Shown here: positions 43,310 to 52,526 of the stretch, in pieces
How the letters are laid out: each line of letters starts with the position of its first letter
Numbering within the stretch: the stretch's first letter is position 1
Assembly: GCA_016218765.1 (NCBI GenBank)
Contig: JACRCZ010000086.1
Location: 33,981-97,980 of the forward strand
Length of the DNA: 64,000 nucleotides
Reading direction: 5' to 3'
Origin: Deltaproteobacteria bacterium
GTDB lineage: Bacteria > Myxococcota_A > Polyangia > DRWM01 > JAAZOP01
Notes under the pieces: generated by a model
Seen by the model: only the letters and a program-made list of their open reading frames with translations
Database searches by the model: none
What the model was told of the DNA's origin: nothing
Position numbers and translations under genes: made by a program

Positions 43310-43912
43310 ATGCGGGCGTGCGACGGCCGGAGCGTGAGACGGGGCATCGTGGCGGCGGCCTTGGCCGTCGCCGCGGGGATCGCGCTCGCCGCGCCCCCGG
43401 CCCGGGCCTTCGGCTCCTACGACAGCAAGCTGGAGACCGGATCCGCCATCGGACTGCTCGCCGTCGGCGGCGTGATGTTCATCCCCACGGCGATCGCGCT
43501 CATGGACCCCCCGTTGACCACGCAACGGATCGTCGGCCGCTCGCTGGTCATGGCCGGCTCGCTGGTAGCCATCGCCTTCGGCGTCTACTACTTCGCCTCC
43601 GACGATCCGCTGTGGATCCCCCACGCGCTCGGGTGGGGCATCGGCGGGGGCCTAGCAATCACCGGCTTCGCCGTCTGGCTGTCCGACGACGAGGAGCTCG
43701 CCGCCGAGCCGCCCCCGGACTCCGGCACCGGGAGTTCCGCGCCGCCGGCCAACCGACTTGGGTCCCCCGACCTGGACGTCCCCCCCGGCACCTCCGGACC
43801 GCCGACCGCCGACCGCCGGCCGGCGACCGCCGATCCCCGGCCCCCGACCGCCGTCCTCCTTCCGCTCGTCCTCCCCGGCGGCGCCGGGCTCAGTCTGTCG
43901 GCGGCGTGGTAG
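43310..43912 (+). CDS. exported or membrane hypothetical protein
   Basis: 200 residues from ATG 43310. A signal peptide ends A-P-P-A-R-A-F. Three hydrophobic segments follow (about residues 46-66, 80-98 and 105-123), so it is probably an inner-membrane protein. The last 75 residues are Pro/Asp/Ser-rich and disordered. It overlaps the 3' end of the convergent FecR/TPR gene by 23 bp. No family recognised. Confidence 0.65.
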   Translation: MRACDGRSVRRGIVAAALAVAAGIALAAPPARAFGSYDSKLETGSAIGLLAVGGVMFIPTAIALMDPPLTTQRIVGRSLVMAGSLVAIAFGVYYFASDDPLWIPHALGWGIGGGLAITGFAVWLSDDEELAAEPPPDSGTGSSAPPANRLGSPDLDVPPGTSGPPTADRRPATADPRPPTAVLLPLVLPGGAGLSLSAAW

Positions 43913-45113
43913 GCGCCCCGGTCCCCAGCAGCTCGCGCGCCCAGGCCGCCTTCCTACCCTCGGGGAACTCCGAGAGGTACACGCGCAGGCACGGCTCCAG
44001 CTCCTCCGCCGGGCCGGAGCGTTCGAAGAGCCGGCACAAGTCGAGCCGCACGGCTTCGCGCAGGGCACTGGACGGATGGCGTTCGAGGTACCGCTCCAGG
44101 GACTCGCGCCGGCATGCGACATCCCCGAGCTGCTCGCAGACCAGTGCCCGGTCGTAGAGGCCGGTCTCCTCGCGTGCGCCGCCGGCGGGCACGCGCGCCA
44201 GCAGCTCCTCGAGCAGCTCCCGCGCGTCGTCCCAGCGCCGAGCCCGCATGGCCTCCTCGGCCCGGAGAGCCAGGTCGTCGAGCTGCGCGCCGTCCACGAG
44301 CTGGTCGGGGGATTCCGCCGGGACGGACGGGGGGACGGGAGTCCGCGGTCCGGTAGCGGGAGCGGACGCCGCGGCGGGACGCTCGGGCGTCGCGGCCTGC
44401 CGGTCCGGCGCGGGGGCTTCGGCCGCCGCGACGGTCGGGCAGGGTTGTTCGCGCGGGAAGAGGGCTTGGAGCTCCGCCGCGTCGCCTGTGGGAAGCGGTC
44501 CGGGCACGAGCGAGCCCGCGGCCAACCGTTCCCGTTCCCCGACCGCGACGGTGCGTTCGCCCAGGACGACCTCGACCTTCCCATGCAGGACGTCGACGCG
44601 CGTCCCGTCGGGGCCGACCAGGAGGCGAAGGACCGTTCCCTGGACGACGACCCTGGCCGCCGGGGTCTCGACGATCACCGGTCGCGGCGCGGGTGCCGGC
44701 TGGATCTGGAGGGCCAGGGAGCCCGCGGACAGGAGGATCCGATCGGGGGCGGCGAAGTCGACCCTTGTCGTCCGGTCCATGAAGGCGACGATGTGGTCGA
44801 ACGGCTCGACGCACGCGAGGATGGTCCCGGCGGCGGGCGGCGCGACCGGGGGCGCCGGCGGCGGCGGCGCGCCGGCGGCCGTAGCGGGTTCGTGCCGGAC
44901 CTGCGCGGCCTCCCGAATACAGAGCGCGGCGACGACCGCCAGCGCTGCGATGCCGAGCAGCACGACCCCGCGGTGCAGCCGTTGCCGGCACCGGAGGCGC
45001 CGCATCGCCGCCGCGACCTCGTCGAACCCGGCGGGCCGCAGCGGCGCGGCCAGGCGCCCCCGCTCGCGCATCGCCTCGAACAGCTCCTCGACCTCTTTGA
45101 ACTCATCGTTCAT
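43890..45113 (-). CDS. FecR-domain, TPR-type membrane protein (likely anti-sigma or sigma partner)
   Basis: 407 residues from ATG 45113 (GGAGG eight bases upstream). A cytoplasmic N-terminus of about 50 residues precedes one transmembrane helix (G-V-V-L-L-G-I-A-A-L-A-V-V-A-A-L). A periplasmic FecR-type beta domain (about 95-215) has V-V-Q-G-T-V-L-R-L-L and H-G-K-V-E-V. After a Pro/Ala linker, the C-terminus (290-400) is TPR-like. FecR proteins pass an outer signal to an ECF sigma factor. The gene overlaps the sigma gene by 11 bp and is surely co-translated. Confidence 0.84.
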   Translation of the reverse strand: MNDEFKEVEELFEAMRERGRLAAPLRPAGFDEVAAAMRRLRCRQRLHRGVVLLGIAALAVVAALCIREAAQVRHEPATAAGAPPPPAPPVAPPAAGTILACVEPFDHIVAFMDRTTRVDFAAPDRILLSAGSLALQIQPAPAPRPVIVETPAARVVVQGTVLRLLVGPDGTRVDVLHGKVEVVLGERTVAVGERERLAAGSLVPGPLPTGDAAELQALFPREQPCPTVAAAEAPAPDRQAATPERPAAASAPATGPRTPVPPSVPAESPDQLVDGAQLDDLALRAEEAMRARRWDDARELLEELLARVPAGGAREETGLYDRALVCEQLGDVACRRESLERYLERHPSSALREAVRLDLCRLFERSGPAEELEPCLRVYLSEFPEGRKAAWARELLGTGAPTTPPTD

Positions 45114-45786
45114 GGTCTGCTCCTCCCCCGCGACCGGCATGGCCGGTCGCCCGAGCGGGCCTCTGCGATCGGTCGTCCGCGGCGCCGTGGGCGGCGTCCG
45201 GGTTCTGCCGGCCGGACGAGTGTTCCCGGGCGGCCAGCCTTTCGCGGATCCACGTCCTGGCGCGGTAGGCCGAGTTGGCGATACTGCGGGCGGTGCCTCC
45301 GATCGTCCGCGCCGCCTTCGCGGGCGCCTCGCCCAGGATGTTCACCATGACCAGGCTCAGGTAGAGCCGCTCCGGTAGCTCTGCCATCTCCTCCGCCGTG
45401 CGGAGCAGCTGTTCCCGGTGCGAGAGCACCTCGTCCGGTCCGTGCGAGGCCGGCTGGTCCCAGGCGCCGACCTCGGCGAGCATCTTCTCCTCCCGGACGC
45501 GGTTCCGGATCCGGTGGCGCAGGCGCCGGGCCGCGATCGCGGCGACCCAGGCCTTGAACGTCCCGTCGCCGCGGTAGCGGTGCAGGCCCAGGAGCACCTC
45601 GGCGCAGACCTCGGTCCGCAGGTCCTCGAGCTCGTCCGAGCGCCGCGTCAGGGTGAGCAGCACACCGACCACGTGGGGTTCGACCCGGGCGTGCAGTCGC
45701 CGCAGCGCCTCGCCGTCGCCGTCACGGGCGGCGGCGATGAGCTGCGGCGGGAACGGGTCGTCCTCGGGAGGGGAATCCGCCGTCAC
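45103..45786 (-). CDS. ECF-type RNA polymerase sigma factor
   Basis: 227 residues from GTG 45786 (TTG 45792 is an alternative). Region 2 is seen at about 15-85 (L-R-R-L-H-A-R-V-E-P, F-K-A-W-V-A-A-I-A). Region 4 at about 130-190 includes L-P-E-R-L-Y-L-S-L and a helix-turn-helix-like block. The C-terminal 40 residues are an extra disordered tail. The promoter element at 45789-45821 reaches within three bases of GTG 45786, so a leaderless transcript is likely. It overlaps the FecR/TPR gene. Confidence 0.85.
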   Translation of the reverse strand: MTADSPPEDDPFPPQLIAAARDGDGEALRRLHARVEPHVVGVLLTLTRRSDELEDLRTEVCAEVLLGLHRYRGDGTFKAWVAAIAARRLRHRIRNRVREEKMLAEVGAWDQPASHGPDEVLSHREQLLRTAEEMAELPERLYLSLVMVNILGEAPAKAARTIGGTARSIANSAYRARTWIRERLAAREHSSGRQNPDAAHGAADDRSQRPARATGHAGRGGGADHER

Positions 45787-45788
45787 GC

Positions 45789-45821
45789 CCAATTAGTAGT
45801 CCGTTCGGGCGAATTGTCGTC
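45789..45821 (-). promoter_or_regulatory. ECF-type promoter of the sigma/FecR operon
   Basis: The minus strand reads GACGACAAT, 12 other bases, then ACTACTAATTGG. The same two blocks with the same spacing lie at 46876-46908 in front of the plus-strand lipoprotein gene, so the sigma factor probably reads both. Confidence 0.8.
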
Positions 45822-45829
45822 ACGGAATC

Positions 45830-46792
45830 CTAGAGCACCGGGATCGAAATCCCGAGCCCCGCGCCGGCGCGCCAGCGCCAGTTCGACAGCTCGGCGACGG
45901 TCTCCTCGGCGTCCAGGCCCAGGTGGTATCCCTCCGGGAAGAACTCGACCCCGAATTCGAGGCGGAAGTCGAGGAGCCAGGCGAGCGGCACGACGAGCCC
46001 GCCGCCCAGGCCGATGCCCGCCCTCCAGCCGCTGCCCCAGGCGATCCCCGTCGGGTCCCAGCGCTCGCCGATGACCGCGAGGCAGGCTTGCAGCGCGACC
46101 GGTCCCAGCGGCACGTGCCAGCCTCCTTCGATGGACAGCGGCATGATCTCCAGGAGGTCGAGCCCCGCACCGTCGCCGAGCACCGTCAGGGCGCGCAGGC
46201 CGAACCCGATGTAGCCGTGGCGATCCAGGAGGGCGCCGAGCCGTACGCCCGGTCCCATCGCGATTGAGGCTTCGTCGGTGCGGCCGGACAACCCGCCGAC
46301 GCCGTCGAACCCGAGCCCGGCCACCAGATCCAGTCGCAGCGGGGGGTCGCCGGATGCCGCCGCGAGCTCGATCGCGGGGACGTCCCGCTCCGGCTGGGGA
46401 CGCTCGGACAGGGACTCCAGCGCGGCCTCCACCTGGACCGCCAGGACGTGCGCCGCGAGCCGCTCGAGTCCCTGTGCACCGGCATCCGGCGGGACGGGCC
46501 AAGTGCGGGTGTCGGACGCGCCCGTTTCGGTGTTCTGGACGGTCGAAACGACGGTGTGGCCGTCCGCGCACAGCTCCGCCAGCCAGTGGGCCGTCGATCC
46601 GGCCGAGGTGTCCGGGAGGAACCGCACGCGGGGGAGCTGGACGTCGAGGATCCCGACGAGCGTCGGCATGTCCAGGGCCGGGCAGATGCGCAGGACGACG
46701 GTGCGGTCCGCGGATGCACCGGCCGCCCGGGCGTCGGACGTAGCGAGCCAACCCATGGCAGTGACGATGAAAATGCCGACGCGGGTTCGCAA
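45830..46792 (-). CDS. exported beta-barrel-type protein of unknown function
   Basis: 320 residues from TTG 46792, with GGGAG six bases upstream. A signal peptide (I-F-I-V-T-A-M-G-W-L, cleavage near A-R-A-A). Residues 30-140 are soluble. From about 155 onward it has alternating hydrophobic strands with Gly turns (G-L-G-F-D-G-V-G-G-L, G-Y-I-G-F-G-L), as in outer-membrane beta-barrels. It ends in I-S-I-P-V-L. It lies 9 bp upstream of the ECF promoter, in the same direction as the sigma gene. No family assigned. Confidence 0.74.
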   Translation of the reverse strand: MRTRVGIFIVTAMGWLATSDARAAGASADRTVVLRICPALDMPTLVGILDVQLPRVRFLPDTSAGSTAHWLAELCADGHTVVSTVQNTETGASDTRTWPVPPDAGAQGLERLAAHVLAVQVEAALESLSERPQPERDVPAIELAAASGDPPLRLDLVAGLGFDGVGGLSGRTDEASIAMGPGVRLGALLDRHGYIGFGLRALTVLGDGAGLDLLEIMPLSIEGGWHVPLGPVALQACLAVIGERWDPTGIAWGSGWRAGIGLGGGLVVPLAWLLDFRLEFGVEFFPEGYHLGLDAEETVAELSNWRWRAGAGLGISIPVL

Positions 46793-46875
46793 TTCCGGCT
46801 CCCGACGGGCGCACCCAGGGTGCCACGGATGCCGCCACCGATCAACGAATCATCCGCGCCGGCAAGGAAAACTTC

Positions 46876-46908
46876 GACGACAATCGCGGGGAGCGAACTA
46901 CTAATTGG
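46876..46908 (+). promoter_or_regulatory. ECF-type promoter of the lipoprotein gene at 46965
   Basis: GACGACAAT, 12 bases, then ACTACTAATTGG, matching the element before the sigma operon on both blocks and on spacing. The start site would be near 46912, with a leader of about 50 nt to ATG 46965. Confidence 0.8.
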
Positions 46909-46964
46909 TCAGGGACTCGTGCATCATGGACCGCTGGGTCCCGGAAAGGCCGGGCAGGAGAGGA

Positions 46965-48509
46965 ATGGCGTTCCGGAACATCGCTGTCGTCGCCGTTGCC
47001 GCCGGCCTGATGCCGGCGGCGTGCCACTCGACCTTCATCGACCTGAACCCGGACACCAGCGGGGATCGGGGCGGAGCCGATCCGGGCGACTCCGCCGACG
47101 CGGATGCGAGCGCGCCGGAGGACGGCGACGATTCCATCGCGCTCGACGACGGCGTCACCGAAACGGACGGCGGCGGCACGGTCATCACCCCGCCTCCGCC
47201 GTGCGGTGACGGCGTCGTGGACGAGGCCGAGGAGTGCGACGACGGCAACCGGAAGAACTCCGACGGCTGCACGTGGGACTGCAGGATGGGCGACGGCGAC
47301 CCGGCTCCCCCCCCCGACCCCCTGTCGCGGCCGTACGTCGTCGAAGGGCCGCCGATCGTGCTGCCGCCGTTCGAGCATCCGCCTTCCAGGGCGGGCAGCC
47401 GTCTGGACGCTTTCCGCGGGGAATCCGTCGCGGGCACGATCTGGTATTCCGCCGAGACTCCGTCCGCGGGGCCGTACATCGGGTTGCGGTATCTCGACCC
47501 GGACGGGACGACGTTCCGGTCGGATACCTATCTCTGGCTGGCCTCGGGCTCGTTCGGGGGCGGGACGGCAAACGACCTCAGCGACCGCGGCGTTCTTCTT
47601 CTTTGGGCCGGCCGTGAAGGCGGGTTGTGGAAGGCGATCCTCGGTGTCGATGGGACGATCGAATCCTACCCGGCCCTCTTGGTCGCCGGGGGGCTCGAAC
47701 CGCGACTATCGCTGGCCCCGGTTGCAGGAGGCCACCTGCTCGCGTGGTACGAGAATCCGATGGGTTACTACTGCCACCTGGACGACCGGGATCCGCCTCG
47801 CCGGACGTATCTGCGGCGTCTGGGACCGGATGGGTCCTTCGAGGGGATGCCCGAGCCCGTCGTGCTGGAGGAGCCGCTCGGCGCCAACACGAGGCTCAGT
47901 CTTTCGGCCGGCGACGACTCCTCGGTCGGACTGCTGTGGTGGCGGTCCGGCGTGGGCGATCAGTTCGACTGCGACCTGCGGTTCGGGGTCGCCGACGCCG
48001 AGCTCACGACCGTGGCCGACGGCGGCGTCATCGGGCTCGCCGATCACGGCCGAGTGGTTTCCGCGGAGGGCGCCTACCGCATGGCCTGGCTTCACCTGCC
48101 CGGAGGGCCGCCGGCCGAGCTGGGATTCGCGGCTTTCGGTCGCGATGCCGGGCTGCTGGCCGCGCCTTCGACCTGCGAGCTGACCTTTGCGTCGTACTTC
48201 GAGGCCGACGTGGAGGTTGCGGCGGGCGATCACGGCCTGGTCACCGTCTTTCGCACCTGGGACGAGGCGACGGGAGTGCGACTGTACTTCGTGCGGACCG
48301 ATCTCATGGGCCGGACGGCTGGCGGTACGTGTTCGCCGGTGGAGGTCGACCCGTCGTGCAGGGAGAGTCTGGGTTGCGTGCCGGGTTACCCCGTCGTGTC
48401 CTGGGTCGGGGACGCTTTTGTCGTCACGTACCGGGCGTTGTTCGAGCCGTTCTTCGAGCCGGGCTCACCGTTCGAGATGCGGGCCGTTCGCCTGGTGCCC
48501 GCGCCGTAG
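46965..48509 (+). CDS. exported Cys-rich lipoprotein, probable ECF sigma target
   Basis: 514 residues from ATG 46965 (CAGGAGAGGA upstream; the earlier ATG 46926 has no Shine-Dalgarno). The lipobox is M-P-A-A-C-H-S. An acidic linker follows, then a disulfide repeat of the E-E-C-D-D-G-N...D-G-C-T-W-D-C type. The rest (about 125-514) is beta-rich with W-L-A-S-G-S-F and L-L-W-W-R-S repeats, probably a beta-propeller. Preceded by the same promoter element as the sigma/FecR operon. Confidence 0.78.
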   Translation: MAFRNIAVVAVAAGLMPAACHSTFIDLNPDTSGDRGGADPGDSADADASAPEDGDDSIALDDGVTETDGGGTVITPPPPCGDGVVDEAEECDDGNRKNSDGCTWDCRMGDGDPAPPPDPLSRPYVVEGPPIVLPPFEHPPSRAGSRLDAFRGESVAGTIWYSAETPSAGPYIGLRYLDPDGTTFRSDTYLWLASGSFGGGTANDLSDRGVLLLWAGREGGLWKAILGVDGTIESYPALLVAGGLEPRLSLAPVAGGHLLAWYENPMGYYCHLDDRDPPRRTYLRRLGPDGSFEGMPEPVVLEEPLGANTRLSLSAGDDSSVGLLWWRSGVGDQFDCDLRFGVADAELTTVADGGVIGLADHGRVVSAEGAYRMAWLHLPGGPPAELGFAAFGRDAGLLAAPSTCELTFASYFEADVEVAAGDHGLVTVFRTWDEATGVRLYFVRTDLMGRTAGGTCSPVEVDPSCRESLGCVPGYPVVSWVGDAFVVTYRALFEPFFEPGSPFEMRAVRLVPAP

Positions 48510-48643
48510 CGCGTCACCGGGCTCGTACCACGCACGCAGCGGTCCGCGGGTCTTTGACACCCGGCGTCGGGTGGGTCAAGCTAGGCGTGTACTTTTCGCG
48601 AGCGGCGGGCGGGACGCGACGTGCGGCCGGAAGGGGTGAGAAG

Positions 48644-50962
48644 ATGGGTCGTCGGCTTGTCCTCGGGGTCGTGTGGGCGGCGCTCGTGGGCGGTTTCGGC
48701 TGCCAGGAGCAGGGCACGGAGATCGTGTTCGAGGTGACGACGGGGTATCTGGTCCCCGAGCAGGTCAACGCGGCGGCGATCACGATCCTCGGGCTGGGCC
48801 CGGACATGACGCCCGAGTCGGCGGAGGCGTGCCGGACCAGCCGGTCGCTGGACATGGGTCCCGGGCTGGACGTCGATGGCTCGACGTTCACCTTCGCGGT
48901 GCGTGCCGGCGAGGTATGCGACCGTCGCGTGTTCTTCGAGGTCACGCTGATCAAGGATGCGCTGGACATCGTGACCAGCAGCGGCTTCGCCGAGTTCGAG
49001 TCCGGTCGCAGCGTTCGGGTGGTGATCAACATCCCGCGCAACTCGTCGTGCGACGGCGGGCAGCAATGGTGCGGGACGGCGTGTTCCGACGTCGCGACGG
49101 ACGGCGGGAACTGCGGTTGGTGCGGCAACGCCTGTGGGACCGGCAAGGCGTGCGTCGGGGGCTGGTGTCGTTGTCCGGGCGGCCAGGCGGAGTGCGGCGG
49201 GTCGTGCATCGATGTGCAGACGGACCGGGGGAACTGCGGCGGGTGCGGGACCGCGTGCGGCGAGTCCGAGGTCTGCGTCGACGGCTCGTGTACGGCGGCC
49301 TGTCCCGATCCCTTGCGGAACTGCGGCGGGCGGTGCGTCGACACCCGTTCCGATCCGCTGAACTGCGGCGGGTGCGGCACGGCTTGCGGCGACGAGACCC
49401 GCTGCCTGGACGGCGCGTGCGGGGCGTGCCGCCCGCCCCAGGGCGGGCCGTGCGACCCGATCGCCCAGTGCGGCTGTCCCCCGGGCCAGCGCTGCGATGC
49501 GGCGATGGAGCCGTTCTACACGCCGCAGGAGAACTGCGTGCGGGAGGGGCCGGCCCAGGTGGGCGAGATGTGCAACTCCGACAACCGTTGCGCGCGCGGG
49601 CTGGGGTGTTTCCGGGGCGTCTACGGCGAGATCCCGGTCGAGGTCGGCGGGCGCAAGTCGGAGGGTCCGGAGCCCGGGACGTGCCTGCCGTGGTGCGTGC
49701 GCGGCGACCCCGCCGCGTGCGGCGGCGAGCCCGACTCGTGCCGCGCGCTGCTGGGCCAGGCGGGGCAGTCCCCGGAGTACGGCGTCTGCCTGCCGTTCAT
49801 GGGGCTGGAGATGTGCAACTGGATCGACGACGACGGGTTCAACGGGGCCGACGACGGCGTCGACGTGGGCTACGATCCGTGGAACTGCGGGCAGTGCTTC
49901 AAGACCTGCATGCCGGGCGAAACATGCCAGGAGGGGAGCTGCCAGGCGTGCTCGGGCTGGCCGTTCCAGGACTGCGGCGCGGGTTGCACCGACCTCTCGT
50001 GGGATCGGGCGAACTGCGGCTCGTGCGGCCACGGCTGCGGGATGCTCGAGGCGTGCGTCGGGGGCGAGTGCCAGCCCGACTGCGCCGAGCTGTTGCCGGT
50101 GTGCCGCGACCCGACCGGTGAGGGGACGCGCTGCGTCGATACCGAGCGCGACCCGGACAACTGCGGGTACTGCGGCGCGCCGCCCTGCGAGCCCGGCCAG
50201 GCGTGCATCGCCGGAGGGTGCACGAACGCCTGCGCCGCCGGGCTCGACATGTGCTACCGCTGGTGCATCGACACGACGACCCATCCCGGCAACTGCGGCG
50301 GCTGCGACTTCGCATGCCCCGCGGGCAGCGACTGCGCGCCCGGCACGGGCTGCTTCGCCTGCACGCCCGCGCCCGCCCGTCCGGGCGGCGCGTGCTACGT
50401 CCCCACGCAGTGCGGCTGCGCCGACGACCAGGTCTGCGTGCTCGCCGACGCCGGCGGCGAGTACACGGAGGTCTGCCGCACGCCCTACGGCGAGTACCGC
50501 GAGCTGGCCACCGGCTGCCACCTCACGCTCGCCGATTGCGAGCCGGGCCTGCAATGCGTGCCGACCGAGGTGGCCTACGAGAACCGGTGCATCCGGCCCT
50601 GCGTGGGCGACGATGAATGCTCGAGCGGCAAGTGTCTGCACGAGGACGTGCCCGACTGGCTCGCGCCCTACGGCATCTGCCGGTCCGTCGGCGGCCCGTG
50701 CACGAACGACTGGGACTGTCCGGGCGAGATGCCGCTGTGCGTCACGGCGCTGGGAACCGGGGTGATCATTCCCGGCGGCTACTGCACGTTCGGCTGCGAT
50801 CCGGCCGACGGCCGCTGCCCGCCCGGCTCGCGCTGCGTCGCCTACGGCTTCGACCGGGTCGGCGCCGCGTGCCTCGCCACGTGCGCCACCGACGAGGACT
50901 GCCGCGCCGGCTACCGCTGCCTGGCCGTCCTGGGCAACGTCTGCTTCCCGGACATCATCTAG
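48644..50962 (+). CDS. large Cys-rich exported protein with NCGxCG repeats
   Basis: 772 residues from ATG 48644. A lipobox-like signal ends G-G-F-G-C-Q-E. Residues 20-130 resemble a beta-sandwich. From about 135 to 560 there are at least seven units of the form N-C-G-x-C-G-x-x-C, with D-x-x-N-C-G spacers and interspersed C-x-x-G-x-C pairs. A further Cys-rich part with D-D-E-C-S-S-G-K-C-type units ends the protein. It has no catalytic motif. Typical myxobacterial secreted disulfide-rich protein. It follows the lipoprotein at 46965 by 134 bp. Confidence 0.8.
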   Translation: MGRRLVLGVVWAALVGGFGCQEQGTEIVFEVTTGYLVPEQVNAAAITILGLGPDMTPESAEACRTSRSLDMGPGLDVDGSTFTFAVRAGEVCDRRVFFEVTLIKDALDIVTSSGFAEFESGRSVRVVINIPRNSSCDGGQQWCGTACSDVATDGGNCGWCGNACGTGKACVGGWCRCPGGQAECGGSCIDVQTDRGNCGGCGTACGESEVCVDGSCTAACPDPLRNCGGRCVDTRSDPLNCGGCGTACGDETRCLDGACGACRPPQGGPCDPIAQCGCPPGQRCDAAMEPFYTPQENCVREGPAQVGEMCNSDNRCARGLGCFRGVYGEIPVEVGGRKSEGPEPGTCLPWCVRGDPAACGGEPDSCRALLGQAGQSPEYGVCLPFMGLEMCNWIDDDGFNGADDGVDVGYDPWNCGQCFKTCMPGETCQEGSCQACSGWPFQDCGAGCTDLSWDRANCGSCGHGCGMLEACVGGECQPDCAELLPVCRDPTGEGTRCVDTERDPDNCGYCGAPPCEPGQACIAGGCTNACAAGLDMCYRWCIDTTTHPGNCGGCDFACPAGSDCAPGTGCFACTPAPARPGGACYVPTQCGCADDQVCVLADAGGEYTEVCRTPYGEYRELATGCHLTLADCEPGLQCVPTEVAYENRCIRPCVGDDECSSGKCLHEDVPDWLAPYGICRSVGGPCTNDWDCPGEMPLCVTALGTGVIIPGGYCTFGCDPADGRCPPGSRCVAYGFDRVGAACLATCATDEDCRAGYRCLAVLGNVCFPDII

Positions 50963-51046
50963 GCGAGGCTGGTGCCTCGGGACCGTCCGCCCGCCTGTGT
51001 CCGCCCGCCTGTTGCCTCGGCGACGTGCGGGGCTTATCCTGAGCTC

Positions 51047-51607
51047 ATGCCATCAAGTCATCGGGGTGGGAGAATCACGGCCGCCGTGGCGCTGGCTGCG
51101 GCGGTGATCACGCTGACGCCGGGGCCCGTGGCGGCGGAGGAGTACGGCCAGGGGCACGACATCGGCATCGGCGGCCTGGTGGGCGAGCCGATGGCGTTCT
51201 CGATGAAGTGGCTGATTGGGGGCGGCCACGGTCTGCAGGCGGTCTTCGGCTTCGACGTATGGTACCGCGACGGGTTCCTCACGGCGGTGGACTGGGTCTG
51301 GCATCCGCTGATCATCGTCTCGCAATCCAAGTTCGATCTGTCGTTCCACATCGGCGCGGGGATGTTCCTGGGCGTGTGGTACAACCGCTACTGGGACTAC
51401 GGATGCCGCTACGACCCCGCCGCGCGCCGGTACTACGATTGCCACGACAGCGACGCCGGCTTCGGCGGCCATTTCCCCGTGGGCCTCGACTTCCTGTTCC
51501 AGGACGTGCCGATCGAGCTGTCCCTCGAGTTCGCGCCGGGCGTCTGGTTCTACCCGTACATCGGCTTCTCCGCGTTCGGCGGGGCGCACGTCCGGTACTT
51601 CTTCTGA
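51047..51607 (+). CDS. small outer-membrane beta-barrel-type protein
   Basis: 186 residues from ATG 51047. Signal peptide ending G-P-V-A-A-E. The mature part has short amphipathic strands rich in aromatic residues (F-G-F-D-V-W-Y, L-G-V-W-Y-N-R-Y-W) and ends H-V-R-Y-F-F, the terminal Phe of barrel proteins. Function unknown. It lies in the secretome cluster following the Cys-rich gene and is convergent with the next pair. Confidence 0.76.
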   Translation: MPSSHRGGRITAAVALAAAVITLTPGPVAAEEYGQGHDIGIGGLVGEPMAFSMKWLIGGGHGLQAVFGFDVWYRDGFLTAVDWVWHPLIIVSQSKFDLSFHIGAGMFLGVWYNRYWDYGCRYDPAARRYYDCHDSDAGFGGHFPVGLDFLFQDVPIELSLEFAPGVWFYPYIGFSAFGGAHVRYFF

Positions 51608-51614
51608 GCGGCGG

Positions 51615-52526
51615 CTAATCGATGCAGAGGCCGGAGAGATCCTCGGCGACGGTCGCACGCGACTGCTCGGTCACGCCGGCCAGCTCGTCGACCACGTAGG
51701 ACACCTCGATCAGGTCGTGATGACATCCGCAGCCCGGCACGACGAACGTCGTGACGTCGTAGCCTCCCGCGGGGCGCTCCACGACCCGCGTGCCGGTGAC
51801 GGTGGAGGCGACGTAGCGCCACGGGCCGCGGCCGACGAACGCCGACTCCTCGGGCCGGTCGCCGAACAGCGGCACGACGTCGCGCACGACGGCGTCCACG
51901 ACGGCGAGTGCGGTGCGGGAATCGCGGAGCGGGGCGAGTCGCCGGCGCAGCTCGGTCACGGTTTCGATTCTCGTGATCGGACCCGTGCCCTCGTCCACGA
52001 GCAGGGTGCAGTCGAACGGCAGCAGGCAGCCGCGGCGGAACCCGTCCGGCGGCGCCGGCGCGCCCGGGTCGGCCTGGTCGCAGCACAGGAGCACGACGCC
52101 GACGGGCGAGAGCCACGACGCGGGCCAGGAGAGCTGGCCGAGCGTGCCGCAGGAGAAGCGCTCGGAGAGCGCGTCGAGCGCGGGTCGGCCGATGTCCGGC
52201 GGCTCGGCCCGATCCTCGCCCGGCACCATCGTGGGAACGATCGTCGGCGGCGTGCCTTCGGACGCGACCGTCGAGGCGGGGTTCGTCGGCAGGAACCGCT
52301 GGTCGCCCAGACGCTCGGCGTCGGGGTTCAACGCGGTGGGAGGCGGCGCCGTATCCCGCGCGACTCCGGCGTCCGCGACCGGCGAGGTCGTCTCCGCGTC
52401 CTCGCCGGCCTCCGGGCCCGCGTCCGGCGCGGCGGGACGAGGCGGCTGCGGGGGCGGGCAGGCCGTCAGCACGAGCGCGGCCGCGCCGAGGGTGGCGGCC
52501 GAGGTGACCCGATTCCACGGTTTCAT
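51615..52526 (-). CDS. exported lipoprotein, partner of the GldG-like protein
   Basis: 303 residues from ATG 52526. The signal ends L-V-L-T-A-C-P-P, a clear lipobox. A Pro/Asp/Ala linker runs to about residue 70. The mature domain has paired cysteines (F-S-C-G-T-L, L-L-C-C-D, C-L-L-P-F-D-C) and ends with V-P-G-C-G-C-H-H. No family recognised. Its start overlaps the stop of the upstream gene (ATGA), so the two are co-translated. Confidence 0.76.
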   Translation of the reverse strand: MKPWNRVTSAATLGAAALVLTACPPPQPPRPAAPDAGPEAGEDAETTSPVADAGVARDTAPPPTALNPDAERLGDQRFLPTNPASTVASEGTPPTIVPTMVPGEDRAEPPDIGRPALDALSERFSCGTLGQLSWPASWLSPVGVVLLCCDQADPGAPAPPDGFRRGCLLPFDCTLLVDEGTGPITRIETVTELRRRLAPLRDSRTALAVVDAVVRDVVPLFGDRPEESAFVGRGPWRYVASTVTGTRVVERPAGGYDVTTFVVPGCGCHHDLIEVSYVVDELAGVTEQSRATVAEDLSGLCID

